The notes under the pieces are model-generated. The model was not told the DNA's origin. It saw only the letters and a program-made list of their open reading frames with translations, and did no database searches. 11,368 bases of DNA from Pseudolabrys sp. (lineage in GTDB: Bacteria; Pseudomonadota; Alphaproteobacteria; Rhizobiales; Xanthobacteraceae), in the NCBI GenBank assembly GCA_026125925.1, contig JAHCKF010000076.1, forward strand, positions 1 to 11,368, in the 5' to 3' direction. This document shows, in pieces, positions 1 to 6,658 of this stretch. Each line of letters opens with the position of its first letter. The first letter of the stretch is position 1. Position numbers and translations under genes: made by a program.

Positions 1-642
1 CAGCGGATGATTGCCGACGATCTGCTTCAGGCCGTCGACGAAGCCGGCGCCTTTACCGAGGTCGACGCCGTCCGACAGCCAGACGCTTTCGGCGTCCGGC
101 GCGCTCTTGAGGAAGCGGTCGATCAGCGGCAGCGCCTCGATGCGATCGACGGCATGCGGCTTTGGCTTGAGCTGCTTGACCTGCACGCGCGCGGCGCCGG
201 CAACCTGTAGCGAGATGTCGCGCGCGGTTTCCGACAGCGGCAGCAGCGCGACGCCGCGGTTGTCGGCCTCGGCGCGCGCGAGCAGTTCATCGGCGGTGCG
301 CAGCCGCACGTCCCAGGCCGACGCCGCGGCCCAGCCGTCGTCGACCATGATCAGCAGCGGGCCGTTTTTCGCGCCGGTCGCGACCGGCGGATTCCATAAC
401 GGGCCGGCGGCGGCGAGAATGACGAGCGTCGCCAACAACAGCCGCAGCAGGATGAGCCACCACGGCGTGCGTGACGGTGTCTCTTCCTTCGGCGAAATCT
501 CGAACAGCAGCCGCGTCGGCGGAAAGTTGATGACGCGCGGCCGCGGCGGCACCAGCCGCAGCAGCCACCACAGCAGCGGCAGCGACAGCAGACCCAGGAG
601 GATCAGCGGTTGCGCGAAGGCCAGCGGGAGCGAGCCGATCAT
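1..642 (-). CDS. BatA-like N-terminal membrane protein of the DUF4159 family (partial, runs off left edge)
   Basis: I translated this frame by hand from the ATG at 642; it stays open for 214 codons to the window edge. It begins with a hydrophobic segment (about residues 10-30, with LPLLWWLLRL) and a PPRPRVINFPPTRLLF stretch. A second membrane segment follows at about 61-83, ending AAAGPLWNPP. This is the double-transmembrane BatA N-terminal layout. After it comes a von Willebrand A-like start (LLIMVDDGW, 96-104). In Rhizobiales such proteins usually exceed 900 aa and end in a DUF4159 domain, so only about the first quarter is seen here. The start overlaps the stop of the DUF58 gene in an ATGA, so the two are probably translationally coupled. 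It is an inner-membrane protein thought to work with MoxR and DUF58 partners; its exact role is unknown. Family assignment is from memory of the N-terminus; the C-terminal domain is not visible. Confidence 0.85.
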   Translation of the reverse strand, partial: MIGSLPLAFAQPLILLGLLSLPLLWWLLRLVPPRPRVINFPPTRLLFEISPKEETPSRTPWWLILLRLLLATLVILAAAGPLWNPPVATGAKNGPLLIMVDDGWAAASAWDVRLRTADELLARAEADNRGVALLPLSETARDISLQVAGAARVQVKQLKPKPHAVDRIEALPLIDRFLKSAPDAESVWLSDGVDLGKGAGFVDGLKQIVGNHPL

Positions 643-1592
643 GCTGCGCCCCCGGCCTGGTGTGTCATGTGCCGCGTGTTCAGTGCGGTCTGCACCGCGT
701 GCGCACCCATCCGCGCGTGCAGCGCGAACAGCAGTTCGGTCGGTCCGCGGTCGGTGCGATGCACGGTGAAGGTCCAGCCGAAAGCTTCAGTCTCGGCGCG
801 CAAGGCGGCGCGGTGGCTGGCGACAAGCGTCTGGTACTCCTCACGCCAGGTTTCGGCGCGGCCGGCGGTGACGCTGCCGCCGCCTTCCGATTCGACGAAT
901 TCGACGCGGCCGGCATAGGGGAAGGTCTCTTCCGCCGGATCGCAGACCTGCACGACATGGCCGCGCGCGCCGTTGGCGGCGAGCTGGCCGATGACCTTGC
1001 GGAATTCGCCGATCGGGCTCCACAGGTCGGACAGCAGTACGACCTCGGAATAGGGGGCCGGGGCGAAGTTGGGAGGTAGGCTCGGCCTCTCGGTTTGATC
1101 GAGGATGATGCGCTGCGCCATGGTCTCGATGACGTTGCGGCTGGCGGTCGGCCGCATCAGCAGCGGGATACCGACGCGTTCGCCGCCCTGCACCAGCACC
1201 TCGGACAGCGCAAAGGACACGACCAACGCGCGGTCGAGCTTCGACCATTCGGTCAAATTGGAGGAGAACTCCATCGACGGCGAACGATCCGCCCACATCC
1301 AGATCGTATGCGAGGCCTCCCATTCGCGCTCGCGCACGTAAAGATGATCGTCGCGGGCCGAGCGCCGCCAGTCGATGCGGCCGGCCGGCTCGCCGGAGGT
1401 GAAGTGCCGGTACTGCCAGAAGTTCTCGCCGGTGCCGGCGCGCCGCCGGCCGTGCAGGCCGTGGATCAGCGTCGAAGCGACGCGCCGCGCCTCGAGAATG
1501 AGACGCGGGATGCGCGCGGCGAGCTTGCTGCTCATGCCGGCCGCGGCATTGACCGGCTGTACGCTCGTTCCCGTGGCGGTCGGCTCTGCCAT
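639..1592 (-). CDS. DUF58 domain-containing protein (vWA-like, MoxR partner)
   Basis: The 317-aa protein has the DUF58 core at residues 48-92: an arginine-rich GRRRAGTGENFWQYR, then GRIDWRRSAR and YVREREWE. It is followed by a von Willebrand A-like strand with D102, S104 and S106 arranged as DxSxS, the metal-site (MIDAS) pattern. No transmembrane segment is obvious, so it is probably cytoplasmic or membrane-associated. DUF58 proteins are typically encoded next to MoxR ATPases and are thought to be their substrates or adaptors in envelope or metalloprotein maturation; the specific target here is unknown. The ATG at 1592 lies 2 bp after the moxR stop, and the stop overlaps the next gene's start, so all three genes form one operon. 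Length is normal for the family. Confidence 0.93.
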   Translation of the reverse strand: MAEPTATGTSVQPVNAAAGMSSKLAARIPRLILEARRVASTLIHGLHGRRRAGTGENFWQYRHFTSGEPAGRIDWRRSARDDHLYVREREWEASHTIWMWADRSPSMEFSSNLTEWSKLDRALVVSFALSEVLVQGGERVGIPLLMRPTASRNVIETMAQRIILDQTERPSLPPNFAPAPYSEVVLLSDLWSPIGEFRKVIGQLAANGARGHVVQVCDPAEETFPYAGRVEFVESEGGGSVTAGRAETWREEYQTLVASHRAALRAETEAFGWTFTVHRTDRGPTELLFALHARMGAHAVQTALNTRHMTHQAGGAA

Positions 1593-1594
1593 GT

Positions 1595-2605
1595 TTATCC
1601 GATGCGCGCCTTCAGCCGCTTGATGACGTTGCCGACGGTTTCGCCCTCGGCGCGCGCGGCGAAGGTCAGCGCCATACGGTGCTTCAGCACGGGCTCGGCC
1701 AGTTCGAGCACGTCGTCGATCGACGGTGCGAAGCGGTTGTCGAGCAGGGCGCGGGCGCGCACCGCCAGCATCAGCGCCTGCGAAGCGCGCGGGCCGGGGC
1801 CCCAGGAAATCAGCCGGGAGAACTCACCGGCTTCCTCGCCCGGACGCGCCGAGCGCACCAGTTGCAGGATCGCTTCGACAACCGACTCGCCGACCGGCAG
1901 GCGGCGCACCAGGCGCTGCGCTGCGATCAGGTCGTCGGCGGTCATCGCCGCCTTGGCTTGGCTGTCCTCGGCGCCGGTGGTGTCGAACAGGATTTTACGC
2001 TCCGCTTCGAGGTCGGGATAATCGACGTCGATCTCCATCAGGAAGCGGTCGAGCTGCGCCTCGGGCAGGGGATAGGTGCCTTCCTGCTCCAGAGGATTCT
2101 GCGTCGCCAAGACATGGAACGGCTTGGGCAGGTCGTGTCGCGCGCCGGCGACCGTCACATGCTGCTCCTGCATCGCCTGCAGCAGCGCCGACTGGGTGCG
2201 CGGCGAGGCGCGGTTGATTTCGTCCGCCATCAGCAACTGGGCGAAGACCGGACCGGGGATGAAGCGGAAGCTGCGCTTGCCGGCCGTGTTCTCCTCGAGC
2301 ACTTCGGAGCCGAGGATGTCGGACGGCATCAGGTCAGGGGTGAACTGCACGCGCCGTGCGTCGAGCCCGAGCGCGATGCCCATCGTCTCGACCAACTTGG
2401 TCTTGGCGAGGCCGGGCACGCCGACCAGCAGCGCGTGGCCGCCGGATAGAACCGTGACCAGCGCATGCTCGACGACCGTTTCCTGGCCGAAAATGACGGT
2501 GCCGATGGCGTCCTTGGCGGCGCGCACATGGGCCGCGGTCGTTTCCGCCGCGCGGACGATCATATCCTCCAGCTTTTCAATGCTTTCACCGCTTGCCGAC
2601 GCCAT
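1595..2605 (-). CDS. moxR: MoxR family AAA+ ATPase
   Basis: The 336-aa AAA+ ATPase shows Walker A GVPGLAKT (residues 62-69), Walker B LLMADEI (124-130) followed by NRASPRTQSALLQAMQE, sensor 1 ATQNPLEQEGTYPLPEAQ (167-184) and the DRF motif (186-188). These are diagnostic of MoxR proteins, chaperone-like ATPases that mature protein complexes together with vWA-domain partners. I chose the ATG at 2605 because AAGGA lies 10 nt upstream and because this gives the usual MoxR N-terminus and length. The frame is open back to an ATG at 2680, but those extra 25 residues do not look like family sequence. It is first in a minus-strand operon with the DUF58 and DUF4159 genes and is divergent from the DUF1285 gene. 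It probably acts in the cytoplasm on an envelope target. Confidence 0.95.
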   Translation of the reverse strand: MASASGESIEKLEDMIVRAAETTAAHVRAAKDAIGTVIFGQETVVEHALVTVLSGGHALLVGVPGLAKTKLVETMGIALGLDARRVQFTPDLMPSDILGSEVLEENTAGKRSFRFIPGPVFAQLLMADEINRASPRTQSALLQAMQEQHVTVAGARHDLPKPFHVLATQNPLEQEGTYPLPEAQLDRFLMEIDVDYPDLEAERKILFDTTGAEDSQAKAAMTADDLIAAQRLVRRLPVGESVVEAILQLVRSARPGEEAGEFSRLISWGPGPRASQALMLAVRARALLDNRFAPSIDDVLELAEPVLKHRMALTFAARAEGETVGNVIKRLKARIG

Positions 2606-2818
2606 GATCCGTGGTTCCTTTCCGCATCGATTGGTCGGCGTGATTCGGGGCCCGTGCGCCTTGGCCTGTCCCAAGGCCATGCAACTAACGCACCAAGCGC
2701 GTCGCGGCCTGTCGGCGAATCTGCCTCATTATTCCGGTCAGCTTACGTTATCTTCCCGCTGCGGTGCGGCGTGTCACAAAGTTGCGAACAACTGCGGTCG
2801 CAGCCGATATAAGTACGA
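2606..2818. promoter_or_regulatory. Divergent intergenic region between moxR and the DUF1285 gene
   Basis: This 213-bp stretch holds no gene that I can support. It must carry the promoters of both divergent operons. For the plus strand a promoter is proposed separately at 2782-2811. For moxR (minus strand) a weak candidate is TTGTGA (2779 down to 2774) with AAGATA (2754 down to 2749), spaced 19 bp, which is only a poor match. The two candidate -35 boxes lie back to back within 14 bp, so the divergent operons could share regulation. The start-codon-proximal 75 bp on the moxR side is open in the moxR frame but reads as leader. Confidence 0.4.
2782..2811 (+). promoter_or_regulatory. Candidate sigma-70-type promoter of the DUF1285-nudL-DUF6111 operon
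   Basis: TTGCGA (2782-2787) and GATATA (2806-2811) are separated by 18 bp. Transcription would begin at about 2818-2820, on the ATG at 2819, which would make the mRNA leaderless. No Shine-Dalgarno sequence is visible before that ATG, which agrees with this. A perfect dyad CTGCG-GT-CGCAG (2792-2803) lies inside the spacer and could bind a regulator. The boxes were read by eye, with no transcription data. Confidence 0.45.
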
Positions 2819-3466
2819 ATGGTAACAATGGCGAAGACAGGGCAGGAAAACCGTCGGACTGTGCCTCAGGCGAAGCCCGATCTACCCAAATCCGGCGGTC
2901 TCGATGGCCTGGCCGCCACAGTAACGCGCGCGGGCGGTAAAGGGCTCCCGCCCGTCCATCTGTGGAATCCGCCTTTTTGCGGCGATATCGATATGCGAAT
3001 CGCTGCGGACGGCACCTGGTTCTATGACAAGACGCCGATCGGCCGGCCCGCGCTGGTCAAGCTGTTCGCCTCGGTCCTCAAGCGCGAGGGCGACAAGTAT
3101 TTTCTGGTCACGCCGGTGGAGAAGGTCGGCATTGTCGTCGATGACGCACCTTTCACGGCGGTGGAACTTCAGGTTCTGTCGGATGCCGGCGGCCAAATCC
3201 TCAAATTTCGCACGAATACCGAGGAATGGGTCGAGGCAGGACCCGGTCATGCCTTGCGTTTCGAGCAGGACGCCGACAATGACGGTCTGGCGCCTTATAT
3301 CCATGTGCGCAGCGAGCTCTGGGCCAAAGTGACGCGGGCGCTCTTTTATGACCTGGTCGAGCTCGGCGAGGAGCGCGAGATCGACGGCGTCATGATGTTC
3401 GGCGTCGCCTCGCGCGGCGAATTCTACCCGATGGCCGAGGCCAGCACGTTGCGGGAGTTGTCGTAA
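2819..3466 (+). CDS. DUF1285 domain-containing protein
   Basis: The 215-aa protein matches the DUF1285 family: PPVHLWNPPFCGDIDMRI (residues 44-61), then ADGTWFYDKTPIGRPALV and a KLFASVLKREGDKYFLVTP block (81-99), followed by VEKVGIVVDDAPF. No signal peptide or membrane segment is seen, so it is probably cytoplasmic. The family's function is not established; solved members have a two-domain beta-rich fold and no known reaction. The start is either the ATG at 2819 or the in-frame ATG at 2828. Neither has a ribosome binding site, but a promoter whose predicted start falls on 2819 favours the first. The stop TAA shares its last base with the ATG of the next gene (TAATG), so it is coupled to the NUDIX gene. 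Confidence 0.9.
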   Translation: MVTMAKTGQENRRTVPQAKPDLPKSGGLDGLAATVTRAGGKGLPPVHLWNPPFCGDIDMRIAADGTWFYDKTPIGRPALVKLFASVLKREGDKYFLVTPVEKVGIVVDDAPFTAVELQVLSDAGGQILKFRTNTEEWVEAGPGHALRFEQDADNDGLAPYIHVRSELWAKVTRALFYDLVELGEEREIDGVMMFGVASRGEFYPMAEASTLRELS

Positions 3467-4131
3467 TGTTGAACCCGCAATCGAACGCCGCGGCGTTGAG
3501 CGCGCCGGAATTCTATGCGCGCGTCAAGGAACGTCTGTCACTCGACGTCCCGCCGGGGCTCACCGATGCCAGCGTCACGCCGGTGCGCGGCGATCACGAC
3601 GCCGACCCGGTGCTCGAGAAGATCGCCGCGGTGCGGCCGATCCGCCCGGCCGCGGTGCTGGTGGCCGTCATCGACCATCCGAACGAGCCGACGGTTCTGC
3701 TCACGCAGCGCGCCCAGCATCTGCCGGATCATCCGGGGCAGATCTCGTTTCCCGGCGGCAAGATCGACAAGACCGACGCCGACCCGCTGGCCGCCGCCTT
3801 GCGCGAAGCGGAAGAAGAGATCGGCCTGTCGCGCGAGGCGGTCCAGCCGCTCGGCTATCTCGACCTCTACATGACGACGCTCGGCTATCGCATCATGCCG
3901 CTGATCGCGCGCGTCGAGCCGGGCTTCGAACTGGCGCTGAACACCGCCGAGGTCGATGCCGCTTTCGAGGTGCCGCTCACGTTCCTGATGGATCGCGCCA
4001 ACATGGAAACCCATTCGCGCGAATGGCAAGGCATCGAGCGGCACTATTACGCCATTACTTTCGGCGAGCGTTATATCTGGGGCGTGACCGCCGGCATCTT
4101 GCGCAATATGCGCGAGAGGATCTTTCGATGA
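3466..4131 (+). CDS. nudL: CoA pyrophosphatase, NUDIX hydrolase (NudL/YeaB type)
   Basis: The 221-aa protein carries the CoA-pyrophosphatase signature VLLTQRAQHLPDHPGQISF (residues 77-95) running into the Nudix box: GG at 97-98 and REAEEEIGL at 113-121, which gives the metal-binding REuxEExGu core. Members hydrolyse coenzyme A and its derivatives to 3',5'-ADP and 4'-phosphopantetheine using Mg2+ or Mn2+, and are soluble. The first Nudix glutamate position is occupied by another residue; I recall the same in other CoA-type NUDIX enzymes, so this is not seen as a defect. The ATG at 3466 overlaps the DUF1285 stop by one base, and the TGA overlaps the start of the DUF6111 gene as ATGA. Substrate preference is inferred from the family only. 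Confidence 0.93.
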   Translation: MLNPQSNAAALSAPEFYARVKERLSLDVPPGLTDASVTPVRGDHDADPVLEKIAAVRPIRPAAVLVAVIDHPNEPTVLLTQRAQHLPDHPGQISFPGGKIDKTDADPLAAALREAEEEIGLSREAVQPLGYLDLYMTTLGYRIMPLIARVEPGFELALNTAEVDAAFEVPLTFLMDRANMETHSREWQGIERHYYAITFGERYIWGVTAGILRNMRERIFR

Positions 4132-4394
4132 TCCGCACGCTGGCGACCGAGGTCCTGCTGTTTGCCACGCCGTTCGTGCTCTATGCGGTGTTTCTGTGGG
4201 CGACCAAGGCGGGCGTCCTGCATCCGGCGTCGTGGCCGCTGTCCCGCATCGCCGCGCTGGCGATCGTCGCGCTGCTGCTGGTGATCGGCAGCTTCCTGTA
4301 TTTCTCGCATTACGGCGGCGCCCCGCCGGGGTCTACCTACATCCCGGCGCATCTCGACGAGCAGGGTAACTTCGTGCCGGGGACGACGCGGTGA
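4128..4394 (+). CDS. DUF6111 family small membrane protein
   Basis: The 88-aa protein begins at the ATG at 4128, which overlaps the NUDIX stop as ATGA. An open frame extends back to 4023, but that part lies inside the NUDIX gene and is not used. There are two membrane segments, about residues 8-26 (VLLFATPFVLYAVFLWA) and 41-60 (IAALAIVALLLVIGSFLYF). A short tail follows with STYIPAHLDEQGNFVPGTT, the motif I recall for the alphaproteobacterial DUF6111 family. No function is known. In relatives it also sits between the NUDIX and cca genes, so it is probably an inner-membrane passenger of this operon. The family name is from memory. Confidence 0.82.
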   Translation: MIRTLATEVLLFATPFVLYAVFLWATKAGVLHPASWPLSRIAALAIVALLLVIGSFLYFSHYGGAPPGSTYIPAHLDEQGNFVPGTTR

Positions 4395-4420
4395 TGACCC
4401 AACAAGCGCTAGCCCATGTT

Positions 4421-4603
4421 CCCCTCCCCACGCACGCTCTTGCGTGCGGCGGGGAGGGGTCAGGGGTGGGGGGCTCTTTCAATCCATGGCTTCCCCCCAC
4501 CCATAGCCGATGCTCCGCATCGGCGTTTCTACTGATAAGAACGGCGGCCGTAGGCCGCCTGTTGCCCTCCCCACCACGTCGCTTCGCTCCGCGGGGGGAG
4601 GGG
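4421..4603 (+). repeat. Mosaic of five intergenic palindromes between the DUF6111 gene and cca
   Basis: The 214-bp gap after the DUF6111 gene is almost filled by hairpin-forming pieces. A: CCCCTCCCC plus CGCACGC (4421-4437) pairs with GCGTGCG and GGGGAGGGG (4442-4459). B: GGGTGGGGGG (4464-4473) pairs with CCCCCCACCC (4493-4502). C: GCCGATGC (4506-4513) with GCATCGGC (4517-4524). D: GGCGGCC (4543-4549) with GGCCGCC (4553-4559). E: CCCTCCCC (4565-4572) with GGGGAGGG (4595-4602). The outer arms (4421-4429 and 4595-4603) are also perfectly complementary, so the element is closed end to end. This resembles dispersed palindromic repeats common in GC-rich alphaproteobacterial genomes. Only one copy lies in the window, so dispersal is inferred. 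Confidence 0.8.
4451..4473 (+). other. Predicted G-quadruplex motif
   Basis: Four G-runs of at least four residues occur in a row on the plus strand: G4 (4451-4454), A, G4 (4456-4459), TCA, G4 (4463-4466), T, G6 (4468-4473). Loop lengths of 1, 3 and 1 are close to ideal for a four-tetrad parallel quadruplex. The motif would be present in any mRNA reading from the DUF6111 gene to cca. It uses the 3' arm of hairpin A and the 5' arm of hairpin B, so quadruplex and hairpins exclude each other. Formation in the cell is inferred. Confidence 0.65.
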
Positions 4604-4608
4604 AGAAG
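4565..4608 (+). promoter_or_regulatory. Ribosome binding region of cca inside a palindrome arm
   Basis: The purine-rich GGGGAGGGGAGAAG (4595-4608) directly before the ATG at 4609 is the only Shine-Dalgarno candidate. Its 5' part (4595-4602) is the 3' arm of hairpin E and can pair with CCCTCCCC at 4565-4572, or with the far arm CCCCTCCCC at 4421-4429. Translation of cca could therefore be limited by this structure. The repeat seems to have supplied the ribosome binding site. Confidence 0.55.
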
Positions 4609-5853
4609 ATGAGCGCGACCGAACGCAAGATCGATCTGTCCACCTGGCCTTTCGCCGCGCCGCTGGCGCGTCTCATGGACATTCTCGACCGCGACGGCGA
4701 GGAAGCGCGCGTCGTTGGCGGGGCGGTGCGCAATGCGCTGATCGACGTGCCGTTCCATGAGGTCGATGTCGCGACCACGGCGGTGCCGGAGGAAGTGATC
4801 CGCCGCGCGAGGGCGGCGGGCTTCAAGCCGGTGCCGACCGGCATCGAGCACGGCACCGTCACCGTGGTGATCGACAAGCATCCGTTCGAGGTGACGACGT
4901 TGCGCACCGATGTCGAGACCTTCGGCCGCCACGCGAAGGTCGCCTTCGGCCGCGACTGGCGCGAGGATGCGTTGCGCCGCGACTTCACCATGAACGCGCT
5001 GTCGGTGTCTCGCGACGGCACCGTGCACGATTATGCGGGCGGGCTCGAGGATCTGGCGAAGCGCCGCGTGCGCTTCATCGGCGATGCCGCGCAGCGCATC
5101 GCCGAGGATTACCTGCGTATCCTGCGCTTCTTCCGTTTCCATGCCGCTTATGGCGGCGGCGGCCATCCCGATGCGGATGGCCTTGCCGCCTGCATCGCGG
5201 GGCGCGACGGCCTGGCGCAGTTGTCGCGCGAACGATTGCGCATGGAGATGCTGAAGCTGGTGGTGGCGAAGCATGCGACGCCGACCCTGATCGTCATGTC
5301 GGATGCCGGCTTTACCTTGAGCATTCTTGCCGGCGTCATCTATCTCGCCGCTTTCGAGAATATGACCAAGGTCGAAGCCGCGGCCGGTCTGGCCGCCGAC
5401 GCGACGCGCCGCCTCGGTGCGCTCGGCGCGGCGGTCATCGAGGACGCCGAGCGGCTGCATCAGCGGCTGCGGCTTGCCAACCACGAACGCGACCGCATCC
5501 GCGCCATGGCGGAAGGCTGGCATGGCCTGTCGCCGGCCTTGAGCGAGCGAGAAACGCGGGCCCTGATCTACCGGCGCGGCGCGGAAGCGTTCATCGATCA
5601 GGCGCTGCTGGCCTGGGCGCGGTCGCAGGCGACGGCGCATGATGCGGCGTGGCATGAGTTTGTCGCGCGGCCGCAGCGTTTCACGCCACCAGTGTTTCCG
5701 CTGCGTGCCGACGATTTTCTCAAGCGCGGCATCGCCAAGGGCCCCGCGCTCGGCGTGGCGTTGCGCGTCGCGGAAGAGGCGTGGATCGAAGCGGATTTTC
5801 CGCAGGATCGGGCGGCGCTGGAGGCGATTGCCGATCGCGCCGTGGCCGGGTGA
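4609..5853 (+). CDS. cca: CCA-adding tRNA nucleotidyltransferase (class II)
   Basis: The 414-aa enzyme builds or repairs the 3' CCA end of tRNAs from CTP and ATP without a template, in the cytoplasm. The N-terminal nucleotidyltransferase domain has VVGGAVRNAL (residues 35-44) and the metal-binding carboxylates E51-x-D53, with VEVTTLR-type motif FEVTTLR at 93-99. RRDFTMNAL (123-131) is the motif for ribose recognition, and the EDYLRILRFFRF stretch (167-178) belongs to the base-recognition motifs. The helical neck/body and tail follow, with no HD domain seen. The ATG at 4609 was chosen because a purine-rich ribosome binding site precedes it and family similarity begins there. The frame is open back to 4510, but that part is palindromic repeat. 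It is last in its operon, with a strong terminator after it. The first carboxylate is Glu where Asp is more usual. Confidence 0.95.
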   Translation: MSATERKIDLSTWPFAAPLARLMDILDRDGEEARVVGGAVRNALIDVPFHEVDVATTAVPEEVIRRARAAGFKPVPTGIEHGTVTVVIDKHPFEVTTLRTDVETFGRHAKVAFGRDWREDALRRDFTMNALSVSRDGTVHDYAGGLEDLAKRRVRFIGDAAQRIAEDYLRILRFFRFHAAYGGGGHPDADGLAACIAGRDGLAQLSRERLRMEMLKLVVAKHATPTLIVMSDAGFTLSILAGVIYLAAFENMTKVEAAAGLAADATRRLGALGAAVIEDAERLHQRLRLANHERDRIRAMAEGWHGLSPALSERETRALIYRRGAEAFIDQALLAWARSQATAHDAAWHEFVARPQRFTPPVFPLRADDFLKRGIAKGPALGVALRVAEEAWIEADFPQDRAALEAIADRAVAG

Positions 5854-5871
5854 TCGGCAATCGGCAAAGAA

Positions 5872-5897
5872 AAAGCCCCGGATCGCTCCGGGGCTTT
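5872..5897. terminator. Bidirectional rho-independent terminator
   Basis: AAAGCCCCGGA (5872-5882) pairs perfectly over 11 bp with TCCGGGGCTTT (5887-5897) across a TCGC loop. It is followed by a T-rich GTTGTTTTG on the plus strand. On the minus strand a run of T residues (complement of 5868-5874) follows the stem. It lies between cca (stop 5853) and the convergent outer membrane gene (stop 5924), so it serves both. Confidence 0.9.
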
Positions 5898-5923
5898 GTT
5901 GTTTTGTCGATGGGCCTTGCGGG

Positions 5924-6658
5924 CTAGAACTTATACGAGATGCGCGCCAGCAATTCGTGGATGCGCGGCTTGACGTCGAAGGTGTAAACGCCCGCGGCAC
6001 CGCCCGCGACGTTGTAGTTCTTCGTCTGCAGGCCGATGTAGTTGTATTCGAGGCCGATGATCCAGTTCTGCGTCAGGCCATATTCGAGGCCGCCGCCGAT
6101 GGTCCAGCCGTTGTGCCACTTGCTCTCGCTGCCGGAGCCGGTGATGCCGACCGAGTCCGAGACGCTGAACTTGTTGTTGGCGCCGGCATAACCGCCCTTG
6201 ATGTAGGGCAGCCAGTTGTTGAAGGCGTAGCCGATGCGGCCGGTGACGGTGGCGATGCTGGTGATCTTGTTTTCGAAGACGTCATCGCCGGCGCCGAACG
6301 TGGTATTGTTCAGAGTGCCCTTGATGCTGCTGCCGGCGAAAGTGCCTTCGATACCGAACACGAACTGGTTGACCTGGTAATTGCAGCCGATCTGGCCGCC
6401 ACCGACGAAGCCGCTTTTGGTTTGCGAGAAACCTTCACCCGGCAGCAAGTCGCCGAACGCGGTGGTGTCGGCGGTGTTGGTCCATTCCGTCCGCGACCAG
6501 CCTGCGCCGGCGTGAGCGCCGATGTAGCAGCCGCTCCAATTGTACATGACCATTGGCGGCGCTTTGTAGACGGGGCCCTTGACCGGCATGTCGGCCGCAT
6601 TTGCGGACACTCCACCCAGAAGCGTAGCGCCCAACAACGCCACAGCAAGACGACGCAT
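5924..6658 (-). CDS. Outer membrane beta-barrel protein (Omp25/Omp31 porin-like family)
   Basis: The 244-aa protein starts with a Sec signal peptide (MRRLAVALLGATLLGG, cleavage probably after ANA at residue 21). The mature start ADMPVKGPVYKAPPMVMYNWSG is typical of rhizobial Omp25/31-like barrels. Repeated amphipathic strands with GGG turns follow (FVGGGQIGCNYQ, GRIGYAFNNWLPYIKGGYAG, GLEYGLTQNWIIGLEYNYIG). The protein ends in LARISYKF with a terminal phenylalanine, the beta-barrel assembly signal. It should form an 8-stranded barrel in the outer membrane, giving structural or adaptive functions; transport activity is unproven. A strong AAGGAGG (complement of 6664-6670) lies 5 nt before the ATG, suggesting high expression. 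Two cysteines, C44 and C92, are unusual for a barrel. The gene is alone on its strand and ends at the shared terminator. Confidence 0.93.
   Translation of the reverse strand: MRRLAVALLGATLLGGVSANAADMPVKGPVYKAPPMVMYNWSGCYIGAHAGAGWSRTEWTNTADTTAFGDLLPGEGFSQTKSGFVGGGQIGCNYQVNQFVFGIEGTFAGSSIKGTLNNTTFGAGDDVFENKITSIATVTGRIGYAFNNWLPYIKGGYAGANNKFSVSDSVGITGSGSESKWHNGWTIGGGLEYGLTQNWIIGLEYNYIGLQTKNYNVAGGAAGVYTFDVKPRIHELLARISYKF

Noticed and set aside
11..769. A 252-codon plus-strand open frame at the left edge
   Set aside because: Ser/Arg-rich antisense of the DUF4159-type gene, whose minus-strand translation has clear membrane segments and family motifs.
1095..2021. A 308-codon plus-strand open frame opposite DUF58 and moxR
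   Set aside because: It is the antisense of two well-supported genes and looks like composition-driven sequence.
2606..2680. A longer N-terminus for MoxR starting at 2680
   Set aside because: The ATG at 2605 has a good ribosome binding site and gives the normal family length.
4421..4603. The palindromes as a CRISPR array
   Set aside because: The units differ in sequence and length, and there are no regular spacers.
4333..6000. A 555-codon open frame on the minus strand opposite cca
   Set aside because: It is antisense to a clear Cca protein, full of Arg/His/Asp-type low-complexity sequence, crosses the terminator and repeat, and matches no family. It is open only because of the high GC content.
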